Shown here: piece by piece, positions 8,030 to 16,442 of the stretch
Position numbering within the stretch: position 1 is the stretch's first letter
Layout: each line of letters opens with the position of its first letter
From: Paraburkholderia heleia NBRC 101817
Lineage (GTDB): Bacteria; Pseudomonadota; Gammaproteobacteria; Burkholderiales; Burkholderiaceae
DNA length: 35,502 nt
Direction: 5' to 3'
Assembly: GCF_000739775.1 (NCBI RefSeq)
Contig: NZ_BBJH01000063.1
Location: 1-35,502, forward strand
Made by a program: the position numbers and the translations under genes
The notes under the pieces: generated by a model
The model's input: the letters and a program-made list of their open reading frames with translations, nothing else
What the model was told of the DNA's origin: nothing
Database searches by the model: none

Positions 8030-9453
8030 TGACCTCCCGTTACCGTCACGATCTTTCTGACGTCGACAAAGCGACCCGCAAGCGCGGCAGCGGCCGCCAT
8101 CGCCGGGCTCACAAGATGTGAGCGCCCGCCCGCGCCCTGGCGCCCTTCAAAATTGCGATTCGACGTGGAGGCGACACGCTCGCCGGGCTCGAGCCGGTCG
8201 GCGTTCATCGCAAGGCACATCGAACAACCCGGCTCGCGCCATTCGAAGCCGGCGTCGATGAACACCTCATGAAGTCCCAGCGCTTGCGCGTCGCGTTTGA
8301 CCTGTTGCGAACCCGGCACAGCGAGCGCGAGTCGCACGTTCGGTGCAACACGACCGCCCGCCCTGCGGAGAACGTCGGCGGCCGCGCGGAGGTCTTCGAG
8401 ACGCCCGTTCGTACACGAGCCAATGAACACCTTATCGACAGCAATCGCCTCAATCGGCGTGAGTGCCTGGAGGTCCATATACTCGAGTGCACGCTTGTAC
8501 GACGCCCGCCGTCCCGCATCCTCCACGTCCATCGGATCGGGCACACGTCCGTGAATCGCCGTGACCATCTCGGGCGATGTGCCCCAGGTCACTTGCGGCG
8601 CGAGCACCGAGACGTCGAGGCTGTGCTCGGCGTCAAAGCGCGCGTCGTGGTCTGAGCGCAGGTCGCCCCAGGCGCGCGCCGCGCGTTCCCAGGCCCCATC
8701 ACGCGGCGCTTGCTCGCGTGTGCGGCAATAGTCGAGCGTGGTCTCGTCCACGGCAATCAGACCGGCTCGCGCGCCCGCTTCGATCGACATATTGCATAGC
8801 GTCATGCGTCCTTCCATCGACAACGCGCGTACCACGGGACCCGCGAATTCGATCGCGTAGCCCGTTGCGCCGGCGGTTCCAAGCATGCCGATCACGGCAA
8901 GCGCAACGTCTTTTGCCGAACAACCCACAGGCAGTACACCGTTCAACGTCACGCGCATCGTGCGGCTGCGCCGCGTGACAAGCGTTTGCGTGGCCAGCAC
9001 GTGCTCGATTTCCGAAGTCCCGATGCCGAACGCCAGCGCCCCGAGCGCGCCGTGAGTGCTGGTATGGGAGTCGCCGCAGACGATCGTCATGCCGGGAAGC
9101 GTCCTGCCGAGTTCGGGCGCGACGACGTGTACGATGCCTTGATGCGCGTCCTCCATGCCATAGTGGACGATGTCGTTGCGCTGACAATTCTCGCGCAGCG
9201 CGTCCACCTGAATGCGCGAGATGGAATCGGCGATGCCGAGGTCGCGCGCCGTCGTCGGCACGTTGTGGTCGGCAACCGCAAGATTCGCGCGCGGACGCCA
9301 TACGGGCCGCCGCTCGTGCCGCAACGACTCAAATGCCTGCGGACTCGTCACCTCGTTCAGCAGGTGACGGTCGATGTAGAGCAACGTCGTACCGTCCGCC
9401 TCAGTTCGAACTGCGTGCGCATCGAAGATCTTGTCGTAGAGGGTTTTGCTCAT
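8026..9453 (-). CDS. leuC: LeuC-type hydro-lyase large subunit
   Basis: 475 residues with the aconitase-superfamily 4Fe-4S ligands: GSCTNG (Cys about 347) and EPGCSMCLAMN (Cys about 410 and 413). Other hallmarks are DHNVPTT, VCGDSHTSTHGALGALAFGIGTSE and ASTSNRNFEGRQGAGGR. It pairs with the overlapping LeuD-type subunit. Overall it resembles the Burkholderia LeuC but appears to be a divergent paralogue. It is separated from the upstream permease by 117 bp containing a strong hairpin. Known alternatives to 3-isopropylmalate in this family include citraconate, dimethylmaleate and maleate. The substrate here is inferred from context only. Confidence 0.9.
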   Translation of the reverse strand: MSKTLYDKIFDAHAVRTEADGTTLLYIDRHLLNEVTSPQAFESLRHERRPVWRPRANLAVADHNVPTTARDLGIADSISRIQVDALRENCQRNDIVHYGMEDAHQGIVHVVAPELGRTLPGMTIVCGDSHTSTHGALGALAFGIGTSEIEHVLATQTLVTRRSRTMRVTLNGVLPVGCSAKDVALAVIGMLGTAGATGYAIEFAGPVVRALSMEGRMTLCNMSIEAGARAGLIAVDETTLDYCRTREQAPRDGAWERAARAWGDLRSDHDARFDAEHSLDVSVLAPQVTWGTSPEMVTAIHGRVPDPMDVEDAGRRASYKRALEYMDLQALTPIEAIAVDKVFIGSCTNGRLEDLRAAADVLRRAGGRVAPNVRLALAVPGSQQVKRDAQALGLHEVFIDAGFEWREPGCSMCLAMNADRLEPGERVASTSNRNFEGRQGAGGRSHLVSPAMAAAAALAGRFVDVRKIVTVTGGQ

Positions 9454-9526
9454 TGGACTGGCAATGATCCATCTTAGGATATCGAATTATTTAACGCCGT
9501 GTCGCTTCGATCCGGCATGAGCGCGA

Positions 9527-9556
9527 CGCTTCCCGTCGCGAACACGACGGGAAGCG
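9527..9556 (-). terminator. 12-bp perfect hairpin between the permease and leuC
   Basis: The arms CGCTTCCCGTCG (9527-9538) and CGACGGGAAGCG (9545-9556) pair perfectly across a 6-nt loop. The hairpin starts 14 bp after the permease stop on the minus strand. No T-run follows, so it may be a Rho-assisted terminator, an RNA-stability element protecting the permease message, or an attenuator that lowers leuCD expression. Confidence 0.5.
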
Positions 9557-9570
9557 ACAAGGAAGAACGA

Positions 9571-10968
9571 CTACGAGTCGTGAAGCAGCGGACGCCGCAC
9601 CTGTTCGGCGGTCCCTTCGGTTGCCATGACAGGCGCCGCTTGTTCGCTGAACCGTATGCGATAGAGTAGCGCAAGGACCGTTGAGAACACAGCCGCAATC
9701 ACAAACAACAGGGAAGCCAGGTAAAAAAGCTCCGTGATCGGCAGATGCATCGAGAGCAGAACGCCGCCGATCACCGGCCCCGAAACCGAACCGATTTTGC
9801 CCACCGATATCGCGCTCCCCACGCCCGCCGAACGGAACGAGGTGGGATAGATCATGCCCGCGACCGCATACAGCCCGTATTGGGCACCGACCACGCAAAA
9901 GCCGGTGGCGAACACGGCGAGCATCAACCAGCCTTGCGACGAACCGTGGCCCAGCAGCGCCACGACCGGGAAGCCGATGACCGGCAGTGAAATGATGGCG
10001 AGCACGCCGTGCTTGTCGACAAAGCGGCACAAAATCAGGCCTCCGATCACGCCGCCCACGGAGAACATCATCGTGATGAGCCCCGCGCCGCGCGGATCGA
10101 TGCCCATGCCTTCCATCAGGATCGGCAACCAGTTCTGCAGAAAGTAAAGCGCCATCGAGTTGGCGATAAATACGATCCACAGCAGCGGCGTAATGACCGT
10201 AAGACCATCGGAGAAGATCAGTTTCAGTACGAAGCGCTGTTTCTCGCGCACCTCGCCTGCCACAAAATGCGCGTCAGCGGGAATGTCCAACTCGGGACGC
10301 AGACGCGCCATCAGGCGGCGCAGCATCTGCGGATTGCGCTGACGAATCACGAGCAGCTTCGCCGATTCGGGCAGTGTGAAGATCAATAGCAGCGCGACGA
10401 TCAGCGACCCGCCGCCGCCCACGGCGAACATCACCGGCCAACCGAAGCGATGAATCAGCGCCGACGAAACCAGGCCGCCCGATCCCGCGCCAATCGAAAA
10501 GCCGGAGAACATCAGCGTGACCCACGTCGCGCGAAGGCGTTTGGGCGCATATTCGGCAACGAGAGCAACCGAGTTCGGCACCACGCCGCCCATGCCGATG
10601 CCCGCAAGAAATCGCAGCAGCATCAATTCCTGCAGCGACGTGACCCACACCGAGGCATACGTCAGCAGACCGAAGCACACACTGCCGATGACGATCGCCT
10701 TCTTGCGGCCGAGACGGTCGCCGAGATAGCCGAAAATGAACGAACCGATCAGCGTGCCGAACAGGCCCGCGCCGAATACGGAGCCAAAGCCGCCGCGCGC
10801 GACGTGCCAGTCCTTGATGATGGCCGGCGCCGCGAACGAAACGGCCGTTTGATCGTAGCCGTCCATCAGCATGATCAGGAAACACCAGAACAGCAGGCCG
10901 ACGGCGAAGCGTCCCGTTTTCTGCTCTTCTACCAGTGTCGCGATGTTGAAAGTCCGGTCTGCTTGCAT
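9571..10968 (-). CDS. MFS transporter, aromatic acid:H+ symporter (AAHS) type
   Basis: 465 residues with about twelve hydrophobic segments. The AAHS-style signature DGYDQTAVSFAAPAI lies in the first membrane helix, and the MFS loop GYLGDRLGRKKA follows helix 2. The charged central loop (about residues 205-245) is typical. Characterised relatives such as PcaK, BenK and VanK import benzoate-type carboxylates with protons across the inner membrane. It has its own candidate promoter and stands between the porin and leuCD in the leftward arm. Function as uptake for the substrate of the divergent catabolic genes is a strong contextual inference; the exact acid is unknown. Confidence 0.9.
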   Translation of the reverse strand: MQADRTFNIATLVEEQKTGRFAVGLLFWCFLIMLMDGYDQTAVSFAAPAIIKDWHVARGGFGSVFGAGLFGTLIGSFIFGYLGDRLGRKKAIVIGSVCFGLLTYASVWVTSLQELMLLRFLAGIGMGGVVPNSVALVAEYAPKRLRATWVTLMFSGFSIGAGSGGLVSSALIHRFGWPVMFAVGGGGSLIVALLLIFTLPESAKLLVIRQRNPQMLRRLMARLRPELDIPADAHFVAGEVREKQRFVLKLIFSDGLTVITPLLWIVFIANSMALYFLQNWLPILMEGMGIDPRGAGLITMMFSVGGVIGGLILCRFVDKHGVLAIISLPVIGFPVVALLGHGSSQGWLMLAVFATGFCVVGAQYGLYAVAGMIYPTSFRSAGVGSAISVGKIGSVSGPVIGGVLLSMHLPITELFYLASLLFVIAAVFSTVLALLYRIRFSEQAAPVMATEGTAEQVRRPLLHDS

Positions 10969-10993
10969 GTATGTCCCATTTACCTCACGTGGA

Positions 10994-11021
10994 CGAGCGC
11001 GCCGTCAGGCGCGCCCGCTCG
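10994..11021 (-). promoter_or_regulatory. GC-rich hairpin in the permease 5' untranslated region
   Basis: The outer stem CGAGC/GCTCG and inner stem GCGCC-GTCA-GGCGC can form one imperfect hairpin. It begins 25 bp upstream of the permease start and lies inside the predicted transcript. It could equally terminate nothing and simply structure the leader. A role is not shown. Confidence 0.3.
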
Positions 11022-11065
11022 CGCTGTTGCATTATTCCTCATGGCGGCGCCACGGACGGAGCCAC

Positions 11066-11094
11066 AATATAAGTGGCGGCCCCGTGCGGCTCAA
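11066..11094 (-). promoter_or_regulatory. Candidate sigma-70 promoter for the AAHS permease
   Basis: On the minus strand TTGAGC (-35, 11094-11089) is followed after 17 nt by TATATT (-10, 11071-11066), matching consensus at 4 and 5 of 6 positions. The predicted start site leaves a leader of about 90 nt before the permease ATG at 10968. This suggests the permease and leuCD can be expressed without read-through from the porin. Confidence 0.5.
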
Positions 11095-11193
11095 TCAAAA
11101 AATAGCGATGAAGAGATCGAAATATGTGAATAATCCGCTTTGCGCTCGCTATATTACGTTCTCATTTCATCGCACGATCGCACCTCCGCGTCG

Positions 11194-12282
11194 TCAGAAC
11201 ATATGATTGATACCGATGCGTGCGATAGTCTGGCTGCCCGTCGACGAGGGCTGATAGCCGAACTGCGCGGCGCGCGCGCCGGGGCCCGAAGCACGCTGCA
11301 GGCCGACACCCGCGTACACCTGCGTGCTCTTTGAGAGATAGTCGGTCGCGAACAGGTTGTACTGATTGATCACGAGCCCCTGAAACAGCGAGTGGTCCCA
11401 TGAAAGACCAAGAATGTAGATGCCGTTGCCGGCCAGGTCGGTGTTCACGCCGACTTGATAGTTGTTCAGCGTCGCAGAGCCCTCGTTGTTCTCGAGCTTC
11501 ACGCCCGAATAGGTGACGTGCGGCGTAAACCTGCCGATCCTGAGCGAGCCGCCTGCGGCGAGTGTGCTGTAACGGCTCGCGTTGAACATCGTGCCCTGTT
11601 TCAATGACTGGCCGAGCAGCGAAGGCAGGCTGAAGGTGCCGAAGATGTCTGCCGTTCGGTTGTGAGACATCGTGTACGCAATACCGAGTCTCACCGGCCC
11701 GCGCAGGTACTGGGCGCCGAAACTGTACTGGCGCCCCGAGCTGAAGTTCCCCGCCTGGTTGCCGAACGCATTCATCACGCCAGCCTGAAAACCGTGAAAG
11801 TTGATCGTCTCGTACTTCACGGCGTTGTTCAGCGCGTGTGTATTCGCGAGGCCGTCCAGGTTGCCCGGCGTATAGAAGGACGAGATGCCCGGGACCGAGT
11901 TGTTCAGTCGGCCGACGTACTGATAGATATAGTCGTTGATGTTGCCCAGGCTCAGTGAACCCCAACGATCGTTCGAGAGGCCCACATACGCGTCGCGATT
12001 GAAGAAGCTGGTTGGGTTGATCTGCGCACCCGTATTGGTCAAAAAACCGGACTCGAGCCGCGCAAACGCCGTGTTGCCGCCGCCCAGGTCTTCCTTGATC
12101 AACAGCCCCCAACGGTCCGGCTGGCGCTTTCCGGACGATTCCTGAAACAACTGCTTGCCCTGCGTGTTCGAAACGAAATCAACGCCGACGTCGATGCTGC
12201 CATACAGGGTCACAGACGACTGTGCCCAGACCGGGCCAGCCAGGATCGCGGCGCAACCGCCGACGAGCAAACAAGTTCTCAA
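11194..12282 (-). CDS. Gram-negative general porin (OmpC/Porin_4 family)
   Basis: 362 residues. A signal peptide (MRTCLLVGGCAAILAGPVWA, cleavage before QSSVTLYG) is followed by alternating amphipathic beta-strand sequence. The typical burkholderial start SVTLYGSIDVGVDF and the terminal motif RIGINHMF ending in phenylalanine, needed for outer-membrane assembly, are present. It forms a trimeric 16-strand pore. Such porins often accompany aromatic catabolic genes in Paraburkholderia. It heads the leftward arm, divergent from ubiX across a 296-bp regulatory region, so shared control with the catabolic operon is plausible. Confidence 0.92.
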   Translation of the reverse strand: MRTCLLVGGCAAILAGPVWAQSSVTLYGSIDVGVDFVSNTQGKQLFQESSGKRQPDRWGLLIKEDLGGGNTAFARLESGFLTNTGAQINPTSFFNRDAYVGLSNDRWGSLSLGNINDYIYQYVGRLNNSVPGISSFYTPGNLDGLANTHALNNAVKYETINFHGFQAGVMNAFGNQAGNFSSGRQYSFGAQYLRGPVRLGIAYTMSHNRTADIFGTFSLPSLLGQSLKQGTMFNASRYSTLAAGGSLRIGRFTPHVTYSGVKLENNEGSATLNNYQVGVNTDLAGNGIYILGLSWDHSLFQGLVINQYNLFATDYLSKSTQVYAGVGLQRASGPGARAAQFGYQPSSTGSQTIARIGINHMF

Positions 12283-12392
12283 CGCATGTCTCCAATGTTT
12301 TTATCGTTCGCCGGTCATCCATCCGCGCCGGCGCCGTGCATCGCGCAGTCCCCGGGCCGTTCCCTAACGCGCCCTTCCTTGATGCCGGACAA

Positions 12393-12421
12393 AGTTTAGC
12401 GACTTCAATTCACGTTTTGAA
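12393..12421 (-). promoter_or_regulatory. Candidate porin promoter with overlapping inverted repeat
   Basis: On the minus strand TTCAAA (12421-12416) and TAAACT (12398-12393) are separated by 17 nt and point toward the porin. An inverted repeat TTCAA-N8-TTGAA (12404-12421) overlaps the -35 element and would suit a repressor or LysR-type site. Match strength is moderate. Confidence 0.35.
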
Positions 12422-12467
12422 TCGCGAATTGTTTATCAACCAATAGAACATTTCGAATACTCGTCCA

Positions 12468-12479
12468 GGGTATTTACCC
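12468..12479. promoter_or_regulatory. Palindrome in the porin-ubiX divergent region
   Basis: GGGTA-TT-TACCC is a perfect inverted repeat about 100 bp upstream of ubiX. LysR-type regulators bind T-N11-A palindromes at about this distance, and a LysR gene ends the catabolic operon, so this is a candidate binding site. Short palindromes also occur by chance. Confidence 0.3.
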
Positions 12480-12557
12480 ATTCGCTCCAAAAAGCTTCAC
12501 AAGGCAACCGGAATAATTAATCGCCGTGCTACCATCCGCGATACTCAGAGTCAGTTA

Positions 12558-12569
12558 CCGTTTAAACGG
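12558..12569. promoter_or_regulatory. Palindrome touching the ubiX ribosome site
   Basis: CCGTTTAAACGG is a perfect 12-bp palindrome. Its right arm runs into the GGAGAG ribosome-binding sequence before the ubiX ATG at 12579. A protein bound here could block transcription or translation initiation. The function is inferred from position only. Confidence 0.3.
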
Positions 12570-12578
12570 AGAGCACGA

Positions 12579-13157
12579 ATGCATTTCAGCGCAGTACCGC
12601 CCCGTCGTATGATCGTGGGCATCAGCGGCGCCTCGGGTGTCGTCTATGGTGTTCGACTGCTGCAGTTGCTCAGGCAACTCGACATCGAGTCGCATCTGGT
12701 CATGAGCCGCTCCGCGCAGGTGACGCTCGCGCACGAATCGCAATACAGCGTCGCCGACGTGCGTGCGCTTGCCACCGTGACCTATCCGAACACGGACATC
12801 GGCGCGGCCATTTCAAGCGGATCGTTCCCCGTTATGGGTATGATCGTCGCGCCCTGCTCGATCCGCACGCTCTCGGAAATCGCCACGGGTGTGACGAGCG
12901 GCCTGCTCTCGCGCGCAGCCGACGTCACGCTCAAGGAGCGCCGTCGACTCGTGCTGATGGTGCGTGAAACTCCGCTGCATCTCGGTCACCTGCGCAGCAT
13001 GACCAGCGTGACGGAAGCCGGCGCGATCGTCTACCCGCCCGTGCCGGCATTCTACGCGAACCCGGAATCGCTCGACGAAATGGTCGATCACACGCTCGGC
13101 CGGGTGCTCGATCTCTTTGGCATCGAGACCTCGGTCGTGCATCGCTGGGGCATGTGA
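12579..13157 (+). CDS. ubiX: UbiX-type flavin prenyltransferase
   Basis: 192 residues, the normal length. The flavin-binding start (IVGISGASGVVYGVRLLQLL), the central MIVAPCSIRTLSEIATGVTSGLLSRAADV region and the LMVRETPLHLGHLRSM motif are all typical. UbiX joins a dimethylallyl group to reduced FMN to make prenylated FMN, the cofactor of UbiD decarboxylases. It opens the rightward catabolic operon, and a UbiD-type enzyme closes it, so this copy most likely serves that decarboxylase rather than ubiquinone synthesis. I call it a dedicated paralogue; the housekeeping copy should be elsewhere. Confidence 0.93.
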   Translation: MHFSAVPPRRMIVGISGASGVVYGVRLLQLLRQLDIESHLVMSRSAQVTLAHESQYSVADVRALATVTYPNTDIGAAISSGSFPVMGMIVAPCSIRTLSEIATGVTSGLLSRAADVTLKERRRLVLMVRETPLHLGHLRSMTSVTEAGAIVYPPVPAFYANPESLDEMVDHTLGRVLDLFGIETSVVHRWGM

Positions 13158-13245
13158 GATTTATCCGCGCATTAACAAAATTCACTGATAAGACGTTCGA
13201 ATTCTTTTGCTTCTTTAGCGGTTGACGTTCATTTAAAGTGGTTCC

Positions 13246-13311
13246 GTTCTAAAACAGAACCCCATTTAAAAGATTTATCGATGAATTGATAAATCTTCTC
13301 GATAAGAGAAG
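13246..13311. promoter_or_regulatory. Cluster of three inverted repeats upstream of the monooxygenase
   Basis: In an AT-rich 175-bp gap three perfect inverted repeats lie close together: GTTCT-N5-AGAAC (13246-13260), AGATTTATC-N8-GATAAATCT (13271-13296), and CTTCTC-N5-GAGAAG (13295-13311, overlapping the previous one by 2 bp). The last ends 22 bp before the monooxygenase start. They could be operators for the LysR or another regulator, or RNA hairpins controlling read-through from ubiX. None is followed by a T-run. Confidence 0.5.
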
Positions 13312-13332
13312 CGTCATTACCGAAGAGGTCGA

Positions 13333-14520
13333 ATGAAGATCGTCATTGCAGGGGCCGGAATCGGCGGCCTGACGGCGGGAGCCGCGTTGTTGCGAAAGGG
13401 CTTCGACGTCACCATCCTTGAACAGGCCAAAGCACTGGGGGAGATCGGCGCTGGCGTGCAGTTGAGCCCGAACGCCACGCGAGTGCTCTATCAGATCGGT
13501 GTTGGCGCACGCCTCGAAGGCCTCGCATGCGAGCCGCCCGGCAAGCGCGTGCGCCTCTGGAACAGCGGTCAGACCTGGCCGCTCTTCGATCTCGGCGCGG
13601 CCTCGCGCGAAGTGTATGGCTTCCCGTATCTGACCGTACATCGCGCTGATCTCCACGAAGCCCTCGTCGATGCGGTGCGCGCGTTTCGCGCCGACGCCAT
13701 CAAGCTCGATCATAAGGTCGAGTCGATCGTGCAGAAGGACGGCAAGGTCGAAGTACAGACCGTCTCGGGCGCGACGTTCGAGGCGGATCTGCTGATTGGC
13801 GCGGACGGCGTGCATTCCCGCGTGCGCCGCGCGCTGTTCGGCGCGGACGAGCCCGTATATTCGGGCGTGATGGCATGGCGTGGCGTGATCGACGCTGCCA
13901 AACTGCCTGAGCATCTACGAACGCCTTACGGCACGAATTGGGTCGGACCCGGCGCGCACGTCATCCACTATCCGCTGCGCGGCAACAAGCTGATCAACTT
14001 CGTGGGCGCGGTCGAGCGCGACGGATGGCAGGTCGAGTCCTGGTCGGAGCGCGGCACCCTCGAAGAGTGTCTCGCCGACTTCGCGGGCTGGCACGAGGAC
14101 GTGCGCACCATGATCTCCGCGATCGACGTGCCGTACAAATGGGCGCTCATGATCCGCGAGCCGATGACGCGCTGGAGTTCCGGCAACGCGACGCTGCTCG
14201 GCGACGCCTGCCACCCCACACTGCCTTTCCTCGCACAAGGCGCGGGCATGGCGCTCGAAGACGGCTATCTGATCGCGCGCTGCGTCGGGCGTTACCAGGA
14301 CGACCTGCCGCGCGCGCTCGAACGCTACGAATCGCTACGCCTCGAACGGACCTCGCGCATCGTGCGCGGCTCGGCTGCCAATACGCAACGCTTCCACAAT
14401 CCCGCGCTCGCGCACGCCGAGGGCGCGGCCGAGTACGTCGATCGCGAGTGGAACGAGGAGCGCGTGAAGGAACGCTACAACTGGCTGTTCGAATACGACG
14501 TCGACGCCGTCGAAGTCTAA
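13333..14520 (+). CDS. FAD-dependent aromatic monooxygenase (salicylate/3-hydroxybenzoate hydroxylase type)
   Basis: 395 residues. The Rossmann motif GAGIGG (about residues 7-12), the DG motif (LLIGADGVHSRVR, about 155-168) and the second FAD motif GDACHPTLPFLAQGAGMALEDG are all in place. This class A flavoprotein family uses NAD(P)H and oxygen to hydroxylate phenolic acids and hydroxypyridines; relatives include salicylate hydroxylase, 3-hydroxybenzoate 6-hydroxylase and 6-hydroxynicotinate 3-monooxygenase (NicC). The substrate cannot be chosen from sequence. Being in one operon with a molybdenum hydroxylase suggests it adds the second hydroxyl group, preparing the ring for cleavage. Confidence 0.9.
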   Translation: MKIVIAGAGIGGLTAGAALLRKGFDVTILEQAKALGEIGAGVQLSPNATRVLYQIGVGARLEGLACEPPGKRVRLWNSGQTWPLFDLGAASREVYGFPYLTVHRADLHEALVDAVRAFRADAIKLDHKVESIVQKDGKVEVQTVSGATFEADLLIGADGVHSRVRRALFGADEPVYSGVMAWRGVIDAAKLPEHLRTPYGTNWVGPGAHVIHYPLRGNKLINFVGAVERDGWQVESWSERGTLEECLADFAGWHEDVRTMISAIDVPYKWALMIREPMTRWSSGNATLLGDACHPTLPFLAQGAGMALEDGYLIARCVGRYQDDLPRALERYESLRLERTSRIVRGSAANTQRFHNPALAHAEGAAEYVDREWNEERVKERYNWLFEYDVDAVEV

Positions 14521-14562
14521 AGCGCGCACCCCAACAGTTCCCGCGCCTCAAGGAGACATAGT

Positions 14563-15096
14563 ATGTCCGAATCCCTGCCGCCGGTGCTCGGCCTGCACCA
14601 CTTCGCGTGGCGTTGCCGCAATGCCGAGGAAACCCGCCATTTCTACGAGGACATTCTCGGCCTGCCGCTGGTTCATCTGATCCGGCTCGACCGCGTGCCG
14701 AGCACAGGCGAGTACTGTCCGTACGTGCATCTGTTCTTCGAAATGGCCGACGGCTCGAACATCGCCTTCTTCGACCTGGGCGACGACACGGCCGCCGAGC
14801 CTTCGCCCAACACCCCGCCGTGGGTCAATCACATCGCCCTGCGCCTTGCCACGCTCGATGAACTCGAAACGATGAAGCAGCGCCTCGTCGATCACGGTAT
14901 CGATGTACTCGGCGTAACCGACCATCACTTCGTGCGCTCCATCTACTTCTTCGACCCCAACGGCTTCCGACTCGAACTGACGGTTCCCGTCGCGCCGGCG
15001 GAAACGCTCGAAACGTACAAGAGGCAGGCACGTCCCGCGCTCGAAGCGTGGACTCAAGAACGCGTGAAAGCCGTACCGGAGGCGCCCGCCGCATGA
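14563..15096 (+). CDS. VOC-superfamily protein, possible ring-cleaving dioxygenase
   Basis: 177 residues. It carries the expected VOC metal triad: His in LGLHHFAW (about residues 11-12), His in WVNHIALRL (about 88) and Glu in GFRLELTV (about 139). This arrangement is shared by extradiol dioxygenases and glyoxalases. A clear AAGGAGA ribosome site precedes the start. The stop overlaps the start of the hydrolase gene by 4 bp, so the products are probably made together. No dioxygenase of the known gentisate, homogentisate or NicX type is present, so this protein is the best candidate for ring opening; that is inference. A glyoxalase-type isomerase is the main alternative. Confidence 0.85.
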   Translation: MSESLPPVLGLHHFAWRCRNAEETRHFYEDILGLPLVHLIRLDRVPSTGEYCPYVHLFFEMADGSNIAFFDLGDDTAAEPSPNTPPWVNHIALRLATLDELETMKQRLVDHGIDVLGVTDHHFVRSIYFFDPNGFRLELTVPVAPAETLETYKRQARPALEAWTQERVKAVPEAPAA

Positions 15097-16442
15097 ACCT
15101 GCTTAACCCTACGCACGACCCGGCACGCCGCAGCTGGATCGAATCGGCGAACCGGCCCGAGACGGACTTCCCGATCCAGAATCTACCGTTCGGGTCTTTC
15201 GAGCGCGATGGTCTCGTACGCACCGGCGTCGCGATTGGCGAACACGCCGTGGATTTACGAGAGCTGCTCGACAGTGGCCTGCTCACACCGGGCAGCGATG
15301 CGGCGTTCGCGTGCGAAGCCGCCGATGGTGCGCTCCATCGCCTGATGTCGATGCCGCCGCGCTATGCAAGCGCATTGCGCGCCGCGCTCTCCGACCTGCT
15401 CAAGAGCGACGCGCCGCAACGCGCACGCATGCAGCAACATGCCGAGGATCTGCTGCCGCGTATCGACACGCTTGAGCTGCGTCTGCCCTGCGAGGTCGGC
15501 GACTATACCGACTTTCTGACCTCGCTGCATCACACGGAGCGCCACGGTCGCTACAAGGGTCTCGCCGATCCGCTGCCGCCCGCGTTCAAATCGTTGCCGA
15601 TCGCCTATCACGGCCGCGCGTCGTCGCTGCGCGTGAGTGGCGGCGAGGTTCGCCGGCCGCACGGCCAGTATCGCGACGCGAACGGCGCAATCGTGTTCGG
15701 CCCGGCGCCCGCGCTCGATTTCGAGCTGGAACTGGCGGCCTGGGTCGGTGAAGGCAACTCGCTCACGCAACCGATTGCCGTCGACGATGCCTATGCACAT
15801 ATCTTTGGCTACTCGCTGCTCAACGACTGGTCCGCGAAAAGTATCCAGTGGTTCGAACAGGTCCTCGGGCCGTTCCTCGGCAAGAGCTTTCATTCGAGCC
15901 TGTCGCCGTGGATCGTAACCTCGGAAGCGCTCGCGCCGTTCCGCAAGGCGCCCGTTGCGCGCGCGGAGAATGATCCGCCGCTTATGGCCCATCTGCATGG
16001 CGCACGTGATCAACAGGAAGGGGGGCTCCATCTGGCGCTTTACGCGCATCTGTCGACACAACAGCTGCGCGACAGCGGCGCCGAAGCCGCGCGCATCACG
16101 CATACGCATCTGGACAATCTGTACTGGACATTCGCACAGATGGTCGCGCATCACACGAGCAACGGCTGCAATCTGCGAACGGGCGATTTGCTCGGCAGCG
16201 GCACGATTTCCGGAGCGGATGATGCTGCACGCGCCTGCATCACGGAACTGACGAATGCAGGCCGCGATCCGTTGCGTCTGCCCAACGGTGAAACGCGCAC
16301 CGCGCTCGAGGACGGCGACGAAATCGTGCTGACCGCACGTGCCACGAAGCCAGGCGCGGTCTCGATCGGCTTCGGCGAATGTCGCGGCCGCATCGCTCCA
16401 GCGCTCACGTTCGCAACGCACGAATCGGAGAAGGCAGCATGA
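15093..16442 (+). CDS. Fumarylacetoacetase-type hydrolase (two-domain FAH)
   Basis: 449 residues from the ATG at 15093, which overlaps the VOC stop (ATGA). An N-terminal SH3-like domain (FPIQNLPFGSFERDG) precedes the catalytic FAH domain. Motifs include YTDFLTSLHHTERHGRYKG, LPIAYHGRASSL, ALDFELELAAWVG (metal-binding acids), LLNDWSAKSIQWFE and FLGKSFHSSLSPWIV. This is the long fumarylacetoacetase form that cleaves a C-C bond in a beta-diketo acid, giving fumarate and acetoacetate in tyrosine breakdown. No homogentisate dioxygenase is here, so it probably acts on an analogous ring-cleavage product. Annotation as fumarylacetoacetase is sound for family, not for substrate. Confidence 0.88.
   Translation: MNLLNPTHDPARRSWIESANRPETDFPIQNLPFGSFERDGLVRTGVAIGEHAVDLRELLDSGLLTPGSDAAFACEAADGALHRLMSMPPRYASALRAALSDLLKSDAPQRARMQQHAEDLLPRIDTLELRLPCEVGDYTDFLTSLHHTERHGRYKGLADPLPPAFKSLPIAYHGRASSLRVSGGEVRRPHGQYRDANGAIVFGPAPALDFELELAAWVGEGNSLTQPIAVDDAYAHIFGYSLLNDWSAKSIQWFEQVLGPFLGKSFHSSLSPWIVTSEALAPFRKAPVARAENDPPLMAHLHGARDQQEGGLHLALYAHLSTQQLRDSGAEAARITHTHLDNLYWTFAQMVAHHTSNGCNLRTGDLLGSGTISGADDAARACITELTNAGRDPLRLPNGETRTALEDGDEIVLTARATKPGAVSIGFGECRGRIAPALTFATHESEKAA

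Noticed and set aside
15255..16421. 388-residue minus-strand open frame
   Set aside because: It lies opposite the FAH-type gene, which has clear motifs. The antisense protein shows no fold-like pattern.
15093..16442. Tyrosine/homogentisate pathway
   Set aside because: The FAH-type enzyme fits, but homogentisate dioxygenase and maleylacetoacetate isomerase are absent, and the neighbours point to another substrate.
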